In this document: piece after piece, positions 1 to 8,309 of the stretch
How positions within the stretch are numbered: the stretch's first letter is position 1
Layout: each line of letters starts with the position of its first letter
NCBI GenBank assembly: GCA_028641055.1
Contig: CM054060.1
Span: 236,744,833 to 236,808,832 of the forward strand
Origin: Alopecurus myosuroides
Lineage: Eukaryota > Streptophyta > Magnoliopsida > Poales > Poaceae
Reading direction: 5' to 3'
DNA: 64,000 nucleotides
The notes under the pieces: generated by a model
The model's database searches: none
What the model was told of the DNA's origin: nothing
What the model saw: only the letters and a program-made list of their open reading frames with translations
Made by a program: the position numbers and the translations under genes

Positions 1-753
1 ATTCATCTGTCGGACTCACCACTCAGCAGACAGTCATAGCATTGGAAAGAAATTGCAGATTTGACCCGTTGAAACATAAGCTGAGCCGCATCAAGCGATA
101 CGTAAGTGATATGAGAGAGTTGATGGATGCCATGACCAAGTATGTGGAGTCTGATAAAACAAAGAACGCAGACTCGGATGATGAGAAGTCTGCAAAGGGA
201 AAGAAAACCAGGACCAAGGGTAGCCAGAACCCGAATCAGAGCAACGGCAACCCTCAGAACCAGAGTATAACAAGCGCAAAACGGATAAGGGACCTCGGAT
301 CTACTGGCAAACACGAATACAGGTTACAAAAACCAACGCCAGGGCAACAATTTCAGAGGAAATCAAAATTTTCGACCAAACAACTTTGCACAGACTCAGC
401 AGGCTCTGAAAGGACCATGTCCTCGACACGGCAAAAACAGAAAATTAGCAAATCTTTCTTGGGAAAACTGTTACATCATGCAGGGTTTCAGACCTAGCAG
501 AAGTAACAACTATGGATCAGGAAACAATGGAGGAGGCAACCCAGAAAATATGGGAGGTGGACATCCAGGAGCTGGCAATTTTGGACCTGGAAATCATAAT
601 CCGGGTCACCATGGTCAGGGTAACCAGGGAACTAACCCGGGTGGTAGTCACCAAGGAGGAAATTCTAGTTTTCAAACAAATCCAAAACAGTTAAGATCGG
701 GTCAGTATCATGTATTCACTACCAGTTCATGCAAGAGAGAACGAAAGGTGTAG
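1..753 (+). pseudogene. A: 3' part of gag
   Basis: This is the C-terminal portion of a Tat Gag, broken by frameshifts. Residues around 110-200 nt resemble the end of the Gag core in element C (MRELMDA here, MGELMDA in C). They are followed by a charged Lys/Asp-rich stretch and a Gly/Asn/Gln-rich tail at 500-690. At 413-480 a CPRHG...C pattern matches the C-x2-H-x8-H-x4-C knuckle seen in C, but the second His is lost. Gag would form the particle shell and bind RNA. The start of the gene lies left of the window. Confidence 0.75.
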
Positions 754-771
754 AAACGCGTTGTCAACGCG

Positions 772-1497
772 GTGGCTCCTGCTATTCCTAGGTGGCTTAA
801 CTGGTCAGAGCAACCCATAACGTGGAGTCGGGCTAATCATCATCCACGAGTTGATAATCCAGGAGGAGTGGCTCTAGTTGTGGCTCCACAAGTTGGAGGA
901 TACAAGTTAGACAAAGTATTGATGGATGGAGGAAGCAGTATAAACATACTTTACTATGATACATTCAAAAGGATGAACCTGCAAGAGAAACAACTTCAGC
1001 CATCATCAACTGTGTTTCATGGGATTGTACCTGGTAAGTCTACACAACCTATCAGAAAAATATACCTTGAAGTTGCTTTTGGAGTATTTGAAAATTACAG
1101 GACAGAGATGTTAGCATTTGAAGTGGTCGAGTTCAAAAGTCCATACCATGCTCTGTTCGGACGACCAGCTTATGCCAAGTTTATGGCTAGACCCTGCTAC
1201 GTTTACCTCAAACTGAAGATGCCAGGTCCCAATGGAAATATTACTGTCAATGGTGACAGAGACATAGCTTTGGAGTGCGAGGAAGGTGATGCCACACACG
1301 CAGAGACCGCTTGTGCGGAAGAAGAGTTGAAATTGTATAAACTACAAGTTGATCCAGAAGACATGACCTCGCTCAAAAAACCATCAGCTGAGTCCAAGTT
1401 AAAATTTAAGTCTGCTCAAGACACCAAACCGGTGGACTTTATCCCCGGTGACTCATCTAAGCAGTTCAGCGTGGGGGCTCACATGACAGAAAAATAG
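772..1497 (+). pseudogene. A: aspartic protease domain
   Basis: This frame is open for 241 codons and encodes a Tat-type retropepsin. The catalytic motif appears as LMDGGSS near 929-950 (DGG in place of the usual D-T/S-G), and FGRPAYAKFMA near 1157 is the conserved C-terminal block. The protease would cut the Gag-Pol precursor inside the particle. The ORF ends at a TAG (1495-1497) followed directly by GAAAGC, and the next codons continue in the same frame into RT. Element B has a stop at the same place, so this stop may be a designed boundary, although the element is otherwise decayed. Confidence 0.8.
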
Positions 1498-2890
1498 GAA
1501 AGCGCGGTCATCAAGTTCCTCCGTGAGAATTGGGACATCTTCGCATGGAAACCTTCTGACATGCCATGTGTCCCAAGGGAACTTGCTGAGCACAATTTAA
1601 GTGTGGATCCTCACCTGAAACCTATTCGTTAGTTCCTCCGTCGTTTCAATGATGAGATAAGGAAAACGATTGGAGTTGAGATAGCCAGGTTACTCACAGC
1701 GGGGTTCATAGTAGAAGTATTACACCCAAAGCGGTTAGCCAATCCAGTTCTCGTCCTCAAGAAGAACGGAACCTGGAGAATGTGCATAGATTACACAGAT
1801 TTGAACAAAGCATGTCCTAAAGACCCGTTCACTTTACCCCGTATCGATCAGATTATAGACTCTACGGCTGGTTGCGAATTTCTATGTTTCCTGGATGCAT
1901 ACTCAGGTTATCATCAAATCAAAATGAAGGAAGAGGATCAAGAGAAGACCTCATTCATTACTCCCTTTGGAGCATTTTGTTATACGTCAATGCCATTCGG
2001 GTTGAAAAATGCAGGGGCAACTTATCAAAGGTGTATCCAGAATTGCTTGGAAAGTCAGATTGGGCGAAACATGCACGCTTGTGTGGATGACATAGTAGTC
2101 AAATCCCAAAAAGGCGACACTTTGATCTCAGACCTAGAAGAGACGTTTGCCAGTTTACGCAAATACCAGATGAAGCTCAATCCAACAAAATGTGTCTTTG
2201 GAGTACCAGCTGGGCAGTTACTGGGTTTCATCATTTCAGAGAGAGGCATTGAAGCAAACCCGGAAAAAATTCAGGCCATACATAACCTGAAAAGACCGGT
2301 TTGCCTGAAGGACGTTCAGAAGCTGACAGGTTGTGTTGCTGCCTTGAGCCGATTTATAAGTAGACTAGGCGAAAGGCTATACCTTTATACCGACTCTTGA
2401 AGAAAACTGACACCTGTGTGTGGAATCAAGAAGCTGATGAGGCATTGGAGGCCCTGAAAAAACAACTTTCCAACGCACCTATATTGGTTGCGCCTGAGAA
2501 GAAAGAGCCCATGTTACTATACATAGCGGCAAATAACATGGCGGTCAGTGCGGTGGTGGTTGTGGAACGTAAGATGGAAGGAAAAAAGGCCTTGTCCAGC
2601 AGCCGGTTTAGTATGTAAGCGAGGTAATGACAAAGTCTAAACAGCGTTACCCACATTGGCAGAAGCTGGTTTTGGGGTGTTCATGGCTAGTTGTAAGTTG
2701 AAACACTATTTTCAGGAACATCCTATTACTGTGGTTAGTTCATCACCTTTGTCCGATATTATTCAGAACAGAGAAGCGACAGGGAGAGTTGCAAAGTGGG
2801 CTATTGAGATGGGGCCATATCATATCAAATATGAGCCAAGGACTGCAGTAAAGTCCCAAGCCCTAATCGAGTTCATAAATGACTAGACAC
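1498..2890 (+). pseudogene. A: reverse transcriptase and first (degenerate) RNase H
   Basis: RT is readable from about 1500: the LPRIDQIID motif at 1837, DAYSGYHQI near 1892-1920, and the catalytic box near 2075-2090, which reads CVDD instead of YVDD (Tyr to Cys). There is an in-frame TAG at 1633 and frameshifts near 2370 and 2610. The connection/RNase H-like domain follows, with YIAANN where active Ty3 RNases H carry an Asp, and a conserved KHYFQEHPITVV block near 2700. It would have copied element RNA to DNA. It is a clear pseudogene. Confidence 0.8.
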
Positions 2891-2974
2891 AATTACAGGT
2901 TTCACCGGATAAACCAGATACTAAATACTGGACTATGCATTTGGATGGGTCTCGACAACTGGAAGGTTCAGGAG
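2891..2974 (+). pseudogene. A: N-terminal piece of second RNase H, cut by insertion N
   Basis: The start of an archaeal-type RNase H (aRH) domain with the first catalytic Asp in the motif HLDGSR at about 2938-2955. The frame stops being homologous exactly at 2974, where insertion N begins, and resumes at 22241. AGGAG is present at 2970-2974 and again at 22236-22240, so it is the TSD of N. Removing N and one AGGAG restores an uninterrupted frame across the junction. Confidence 0.85.
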
Positions 2975-3313
2975 TGTAGCGTTCCCACATTTAAATAATG
3001 TAAGAACACCTGTGTTATTGTGTTAGTCCCTAGATCAATTGCTAGCACCACAGTACAAAATGAAATATCATGCAAATGCTTCAAATTCTATTACATCGCA
3101 TGATCCCGTCTTTACAAAATAGTATTACAATTTGCATAGTCTTAGAAGACTAGCAGTAAACAAAGATATACAGCGGAAGACATAGTACAACATTGAGCCC
3201 ATCTTCTTCATGTGCCACAGGCAAAACATGTTGGCGATAGTCTCGAGATCCTAAACGAAATCCTCACTCGTCTTCAGAAACATCTGCAATATGGAATATG
3301 CAGCCACAAGGGA
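2975..3313. other. N: left 339 bp
   Basis: AT-rich sequence without coding potential, from the left end of insertion N to the point where B inserted. The last five bases, AGGGA (3309-3313), are the left copy of the TSD of B. Confidence 0.6.
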
Positions 3314-4187
3314 TGTCGGGGGGTTACCCCCGAGTAGGGTAAAGGCAAGTGGTAAAAACAACAGTCAGAAGAGAAGTTTGGTCGAGTAGCCGTCTACCCG
3401 GTACTTGCTACCCGGTCGACTGCTACTCGGTGTTACAAAAATATGACCAGAAGGAGATATCAAGCAAGTTATATCTGTTCGAGTAGAAGAGTTGGTCCGA
3501 GTAAGATTGGCGGGAACCTACTCGGGCCAGAAGTCAAAGGAGCCGTTCTGACAACGGATCCCGCGTATCCCGGGTCCGTACTTGGCACTGTTCACAACAC
3601 TGTTCATCTGGGGACGGCGTGCCTGACAGCGACAGTGTGTCAGCAGGGCGTCGCAGGATAGGGGGGACCTACTCTGTGTTCGCACAGTGATAACAGACTG
3701 GTTACTTGGTTTTGCCCAACGACTTTCTGCATCAGGACAAGCTTAGAAGCCAAAGCTGTCAGCGGGAACTCAGAAGAAGGACGGTGTGCACACAATGTCG
3801 ACACTTGTTTGTATTTGGCTGTATCCAGCTGGGCACCGGGTATATAAGGTGCCCCGCCGCCTCCTGCGCGAGGCACGAAGCATTGCGATAACACACGTAG
3901 AGATTCTTGACCTAATTCTACCCGGAGAGAGAAGAGTGGCTACTCGGTAGCAAGAACATTTGTACTGTGGCTACTCGGTGAGACACCAGAATACATAGAG
4001 AAAGGCAGGAGTAGGGGTTTTACCTCCTCACGAGGGCCCTGAATCTGGGTAGATCGTGTTGTTTGCAGTGTTTGATCTTCACCTCACGCGTCTACTCGTC
4101 GCGCGATCCCTCCCCGAGCGCCTCCAGCGTCCTTCGTCCCCACATCTTTAGCCATCCTATGGCATCTGCCGTGACACCACCACGACA
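3314..4187 (+). repeat. B 5' LTR
   Basis: An 874-bp long terminal repeat with TG...CA ends and short terminal inverted repeats (TGTCG/CGACA). A TATA box, TATATAAG, is at 3841-3848, so transcription should start near 3870. An ATG at 4159 opens a frame that continues past the LTR end. The motif TACTCGG occurs many times. Single-base differences from the 3' LTR include sites near 3358, 3403, 3434 and 3447. Confidence 0.95.
3841..3848 (+). promoter_or_regulatory. B 5' LTR TATA box
   Basis: TATATAAG followed by GC-rich sequence, in the expected U3/R position of the LTR. It would drive the genomic RNA of element B. The same motif is at 18193-18200 in the 3' LTR. Confidence 0.7.
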
Positions 4188-4716
4188 GTTGGCGCCCACC
4201 GTGGGGCAACCAGCGGCGCTGGCTGGGGTTTCCGTTCGGACGGGATCGATTTCTGCTACTGGAGAGCGCGTAGTTTGTGGCCTTGTCCACAGATTCGGCT
4301 CCTTCGACTTCGTCACCGACAACGCCGGCGATTTCGGCGGCAGGGCCATGCCGGAGGGCGGCTCGGTGATCTCCTTCGGCGCGCACCTCGTCTACGTCGC
4401 CACCGTCGTCGACTGCGAGTACCCTGAGCTGGTGCATGACGCGGAGGATCCGCCTGCCGTTGTCGCCGCACGCGGGAGGCCGCTGGGCAGCTCCGCGGAC
4501 GTCGCGGAGGTGATGGTAGCTGGCTGGCTGCGGACGCCGGCACGGGTGCTCCTGGCGCTGCGGTCGTTGCTGAGGACCTTGCTGGTCCGAGCGTTGGTGG
4601 CAGGACTCACCGGCCTTACGAGAAGGAGTGCAACCTCCCGCTTTCCACTACCCCGACTATCCCTGCGTCTGCTGCGCGCCCGGGCATGCCGCCTCCCACC
4701 GACCTCGAGCTCCTGA
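4159..4716 (+). CDS. B: Gag leader ORF starting inside the LTR
   Basis: The ATG at 4159 lies 29 bases before the LTR end. The frame runs through the primer-binding site (...PPRQLAPTVG) and stays open to 4716. A block near 4345-4420 (GGSVISFGAHLVYV) resembles GSVVTVGRINVFI in the homologous part of element C, where this leader is fused in frame to gag. Here the leader is one frame off from the gag ORF at 4686. The -1 frame already looks Gag-like from roughly 4470-4560 onward, so a single-base frameshift probably lies there. Ribosomal frameshifting is the alternative. The role of the leader peptide is unknown. Confidence 0.6.
   Translation: MASAVTPPRQLAPTVGQPAALAGVSVRTGSISATGERVVCGLVHRFGSFDFVTDNAGDFGGRAMPEGGSVISFGAHLVYVATVVDCEYPELVHDAEDPPAVVAARGRPLGSSADVAEVMVAGWLRTPARVLLALRSLLRTLLVRALVAGLTGLTRRSATSRFPLPRLSLRLLRARACRLPPTSSS
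4188..4206 (+). other. B primer-binding site
   Basis: GTTGGCGCCCACCGTGGGG directly follows the 5' LTR and is the minus-strand primer site. Element C has the same sequence at its LTR junction. I have not assigned the tRNA. Confidence 0.8.
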
Positions 4717-7616
4717 GCATGAAGGAGCAGCTCGAGCGGCAACGCCAGGAGCTGCTCGCCGAGCAGGCGGAGTTGGACAAGATCAGGCTAGAGCTTAGCT
4801 TAGATCAGCTTGAGTACAACAAGGCTCACGGCTTCACGCCAGTCACTGGGAGAGCTAGCAGAGTAGGCGCCACGCGGCGTAACCTAGGTGCCGAGATGGC
4901 AACGGTTGTAGAGGCTCCCGCTCAGTCCGCCACCGCAAACACCTCCACTAGGCCTAGGTATAGCACACCCGCCAAGACACTTAGAGCTGCAGAGGCCGTG
5001 GCCGCCGAGTTACCTCATCTCGACGGTGACGCGCGCGTTAGGCAGCAGGAGAGGCTCAACGAGTTGGTGTTGGAGGCCGCCAGGCAGAACGAGGAGTTCC
5101 GAAAAGCCAACCCGGGTGCCGGAGCTTCTCAGGTGGTGCACTCGCATGCGGCTAGATCTAACGATCAGGCCTCATCTCCGCACCCCAGCCGCGAGAAGAG
5201 CCGCAGTGGACGTTCTGGCGGAGATAGGCAAATGCAGGTGTACGACCCGACTGCTGCCGCGAAACAGCTCGCTGTGCCGCAGCAGCCCGGTCAGAAACAC
5301 AACGCTGCAGGAGCAGGCTCTCAAGCCCATAAAGCTCAAAGCCAGGTCCGAGCTGGAGAGCGCCCAGGACCTTCTCGGCGTCCCGCTGCTCAGCCTACTC
5401 GGCAGAGGCAGCAGCCGCGCGCAGTGGCGCCAGTCGCCAACCCGGTGGAGCAGCCTGCAGCGGTGCAGGTGGACAGATATGATGACGGCTACTCGGCCAT
5501 GGAGATGGCTGGCTTTGATATTCTGGATCGTGTTGGCGAGCGCGTGTTGGCACCTGGAGATGCAAGGCACCAGCTGGACCGGATCAGCTTGTCGGCGCGG
5601 CTTGAGAACACGGGTCCTCCTGGCCCCGAGTGCTTTGGCCCGCGCATCATGAACGAGCCGTCCGTGAAGAACTTCCAGCTCGCAAGGGGCACCAAGAGCT
5701 ACAACGGCAGCACCAAGCCGGAAGATTGGCTCAATGACTATGTCACCGCGGTTCATATCGCGAACGGCAACAGGAGATGGGCGGTGCGCTATGTCCCGCA
5801 GATGCTAGAGGGTCCAGCTCGCACTTGGCTCAACAACTTGCCCAAGAACAGCATCAATTGCTGGCTGGATTTCTCGGACGCCTTCATCAGCAACTTCACA
5901 AGCACCTACAAGAGGCCGAATAGGCCACAACAGCTGTCCGCTTGCAGGCAGCGAGAAGATGAGACGGACCGCGAGTACCTTACTCGGTGGAGCACATTGA
6001 GGAACACCTGTGAAGGTGTGAACGAGGCCCAGGCCATCACTTGGTTTGCGCAGGGTTGCAGACATGGCAGTATGCTGTGGCAAAGGTTGCCGAGGGAGAT
6101 GCCAAACACTCTGGCGGAGACCATCAAGATTGCGGATCAGTACGCACTCGGTGATCCTACTCAGCCCCTGATGGACTCCTCTGAGCCGAGAAGAAACTTC
6201 AGCAACAGCAAGCGCAACGAGTTCCGCAACAAGCGCAGGGGTGACCGAATAGATACTCGGTACGACCCTGAAGAGGTGAATGCAGTGGCTGTTGGAGCTG
6301 GGGGTAGCCAAAGGCAAAAACCTGCTGGAGCCTACGGGCGGAACCAGAACCAGGGCCAGGGCAACAAGAAACCATTCCGTGCTCCTCAGTCGGGTAGCGG
6401 CAACTCGGAGCAGCCAAGGAAGTTCGTCTTCAACGACATGAAAGATGGTCCATGCAGTTTCCATACGCAGCATCCGTCGAGGCCTGCTAACCACACTACT
6501 CGGCAGTGCGAGTGGTGGGATGAGATCAAGAATGAGGGCTTGCCTCCTCCACCTCCTCTGCCAGCCGCAAATGCCAATGTGCAGCCTGCCCGCGCACCCG
6601 CAGCTCGGCCGCCAGTGTTCCCGAGAAGAGAAAATGTGAACCAAGTGGCTTTAGGAGCCAACCGTCATTTCAACAATGAGGGCTATCGCAACAACAACAA
6701 CCGCAACAACAACAGAGGCAACAACAACTACCAGGGCAACAACAACAACGGCAACAATGGGGGCGGAGGCTCCAACCAGTACCAAGAGCACAACGAGAGC
6801 TACATGATCTTCACCTCTGAGCCAGTCGACAAGCAATCACAGCACAAGCGTGCTATGGAGGTCAATGCAGTGATTCCTGCTGTCCCTCACTACATGTATT
6901 GGTGTGACCAAGAGATCAGGTGGTCCCGAGTAGATCATCCCAAGGTGATGCCCAACCCGGGTAGCTACGCCTTGGTGTTGGATCCTACCTTCCTGGGTCC
7001 TGAGAAGAATGTGAGGTTCAGCAAGGTGCTAATCGACAACGGCAGCAGCATCAACATCGTGTACAGAGACACACTCGAGAAGCTTGGCCTGGCCGAGAAC
7101 ATGCTACTGCCTAGCAAGACCACCTTCCATGGCATTGTGCCGGGAGTCTCGTGCAACCCGATTGGCCGAGTGTGGATAGATGTGCTGTTCGGAACAAGGG
7201 AGAACTGCCGCACAGAGCGCCTGCAGTTCGAGGTGGTTGATCATAAGAGCCCTTACCATGCTCTACTCGGCAGGCCCGCTCTGAGCAAGTTCATGGCCTC
7301 TACCCACACGGCATATCTGAAGATGAAGATCCCTGGTCCCAATGGTGTGATTACCATTGCTGGTGATTACAAGAAGTCCATGGAGTGTGCCTCTGCTGGT
7401 TCCCAGTTGGCGGAGTCGATGGTGATTGCTGCCGAGAAGAAGAAGATGTATGAGGTGGTGGCCATGGCGCAATCCGCGCAAGCTGGCGCGCAGGGCGTAC
7501 CGAGTACGCAACACGGGACCGCGTTCCAGGCATCTCAGGAGACCAAGAAGGTCCAGGTCGACCCCGAGTTCCCCGACCATGTAGCCATCATTGGCTCCGG
7601 GTTGGCGGAGAAATAG
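4686..7616 (+). CDS. B: Gag-protease polyprotein
   Basis: An open 976-codon frame. A coiled-coil-like Gln/Glu-rich segment is at residues 10-45 and a low-complexity Ala/Gln/Pro region follows to ~300. The Gag core (retrotransposon gag family, TKPEDWLNDY... to IADQYALGD) is at ~338-490. A CSFH...H...C knuckle is near 589, an Asn-rich stretch coded by AAC repeats is at ~660-700, and an aspartic protease has LIDNGSS near 783 and LLGRPALSKFMA near 860. Gag packages element RNA and the protease processes the precursor. The frame ends with TAG at 7614-7616 and continues in the same frame into RT. Some of the true N-terminus may come from the leader ORF upstream. Confidence 0.88.
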   Translation: MPPPTDLELLSMKEQLERQRQELLAEQAELDKIRLELSLDQLEYNKAHGFTPVTGRASRVGATRRNLGAEMATVVEAPAQSATANTSTRPRYSTPAKTLRAAEAVAAELPHLDGDARVRQQERLNELVLEAARQNEEFRKANPGAGASQVVHSHAARSNDQASSPHPSREKSRSGRSGGDRQMQVYDPTAAAKQLAVPQQPGQKHNAAGAGSQAHKAQSQVRAGERPGPSRRPAAQPTRQRQQPRAVAPVANPVEQPAAVQVDRYDDGYSAMEMAGFDILDRVGERVLAPGDARHQLDRISLSARLENTGPPGPECFGPRIMNEPSVKNFQLARGTKSYNGSTKPEDWLNDYVTAVHIANGNRRWAVRYVPQMLEGPARTWLNNLPKNSINCWLDFSDAFISNFTSTYKRPNRPQQLSACRQREDETDREYLTRWSTLRNTCEGVNEAQAITWFAQGCRHGSMLWQRLPREMPNTLAETIKIADQYALGDPTQPLMDSSEPRRNFSNSKRNEFRNKRRGDRIDTRYDPEEVNAVAVGAGGSQRQKPAGAYGRNQNQGQGNKKPFRAPQSGSGNSEQPRKFVFNDMKDGPCSFHTQHPSRPANHTTRQCEWWDEIKNEGLPPPPPLPAANANVQPARAPAARPPVFPRRENVNQVALGANRHFNNEGYRNNNNRNNNRGNNNYQGNNNNGNNGGGGSNQYQEHNESYMIFTSEPVDKQSQHKRAMEVNAVIPAVPHYMYWCDQEIRWSRVDHPKVMPNPGSYALVLDPTFLGPEKNVRFSKVLIDNGSSINIVYRDTLEKLGLAENMLLPSKTTFHGIVPGVSCNPIGRVWIDVLFGTRENCRTERLQFEVVDHKSPYHALLGRPALSKFMASTHTAYLKMKIPGPNGVITIAGDYKKSMECASAGSQLAESMVIAAEKKKMYEVVAMAQSAQAGAQGVPSTQHGTAFQASQETKKVQVDPEFPDHVAIIGSGLAEK

Positions 7617-8309
7617 GAAAGCGAGCTCATCCACTTCCTCCGTGAGAATCGGGATGTATTCGCCTGGTCCAATGAAGATTTACCAGGAGTCCCGAGGGAG
7701 TTGGTTGAGCACTCATTACATGTGCGTCCTGACGCCAAGCCAGTGAAGCAGGCTATGAGCCGCTTCGGAGATGAGAGAAGGAAAGCCATTGGCGACCAGA
7801 TCACCAAGTTGCTGATAAGCAATTTCATCATGGAGGTGCTGCATCCGGATTGGCTAGCCAACCCGGTCATGGTCGAGAAGAAGAAGGAGGATCCTAAGGC
7901 CGCTACTGCATGGCGCATGTGTGTCGACTACACCGACTTGAACAAGGCATGCCCCAAGGATCCCTTCCCGCTACCTCGCATCGATCAGGTGATCGATTCC
8001 ACTGCTGGTTGTGAACTGCTGTCTTTCATAGATGCCTACTCTGGTTTCCACCAGATTGCACTCAATCCTGCTGATCAAATAAAGACTGCTTTCATTACCC
8101 CGTACGAGGCTTATTGCTATCGTGTCATGTGTTTTGGCTTGAGGAATGCGGGTGCAACCTATCAGAGATGCATGCAGAAATGCTTGCACGACCAGCTCGA
8201 CAAGAATGTGCAGGTGTACGTAGATGACATTGTCATCAAAACGAATAAAACAATACTCTGCTTGCCGACCTGGAGGAAACCTTTGCTAACCTACGCAAGT
8301 ACAAAATGA
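7617..8309 (+). pseudogene. B: reverse transcriptase, frameshifted
   Basis: In frame with gag-pro after the TAG. It encodes the RT palm with CVDYTDLNKACPKD (~7920), LPRIDQVID (~7970), DAYSGFHQI (~8030) and the catalytic box YVDDIVIK (~8217). Just after this box, within the A-rich stretch 8240-8260, a one-base frameshift moves the downstream sequence into another frame. The homologous segment resumes at 8306 in the -1 frame. RT copies RNA to DNA. This break alone would prevent a functional enzyme in this copy. Given ~1% LTR divergence it may postdate insertion. Confidence 0.85.

Noticed and set aside
3443..3894. Short ORFs in the B LTR, repeated at 17795-18246
   Set aside because: They occur twice only because the LTR is duplicated; no domain and overlapping frames on both strands.
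6655..6790. AAC-repeat Asn-rich stretch as a separate microsatellite locus
   Set aside because: It is part of the open gag frame of B, and the sequence keeps frame.
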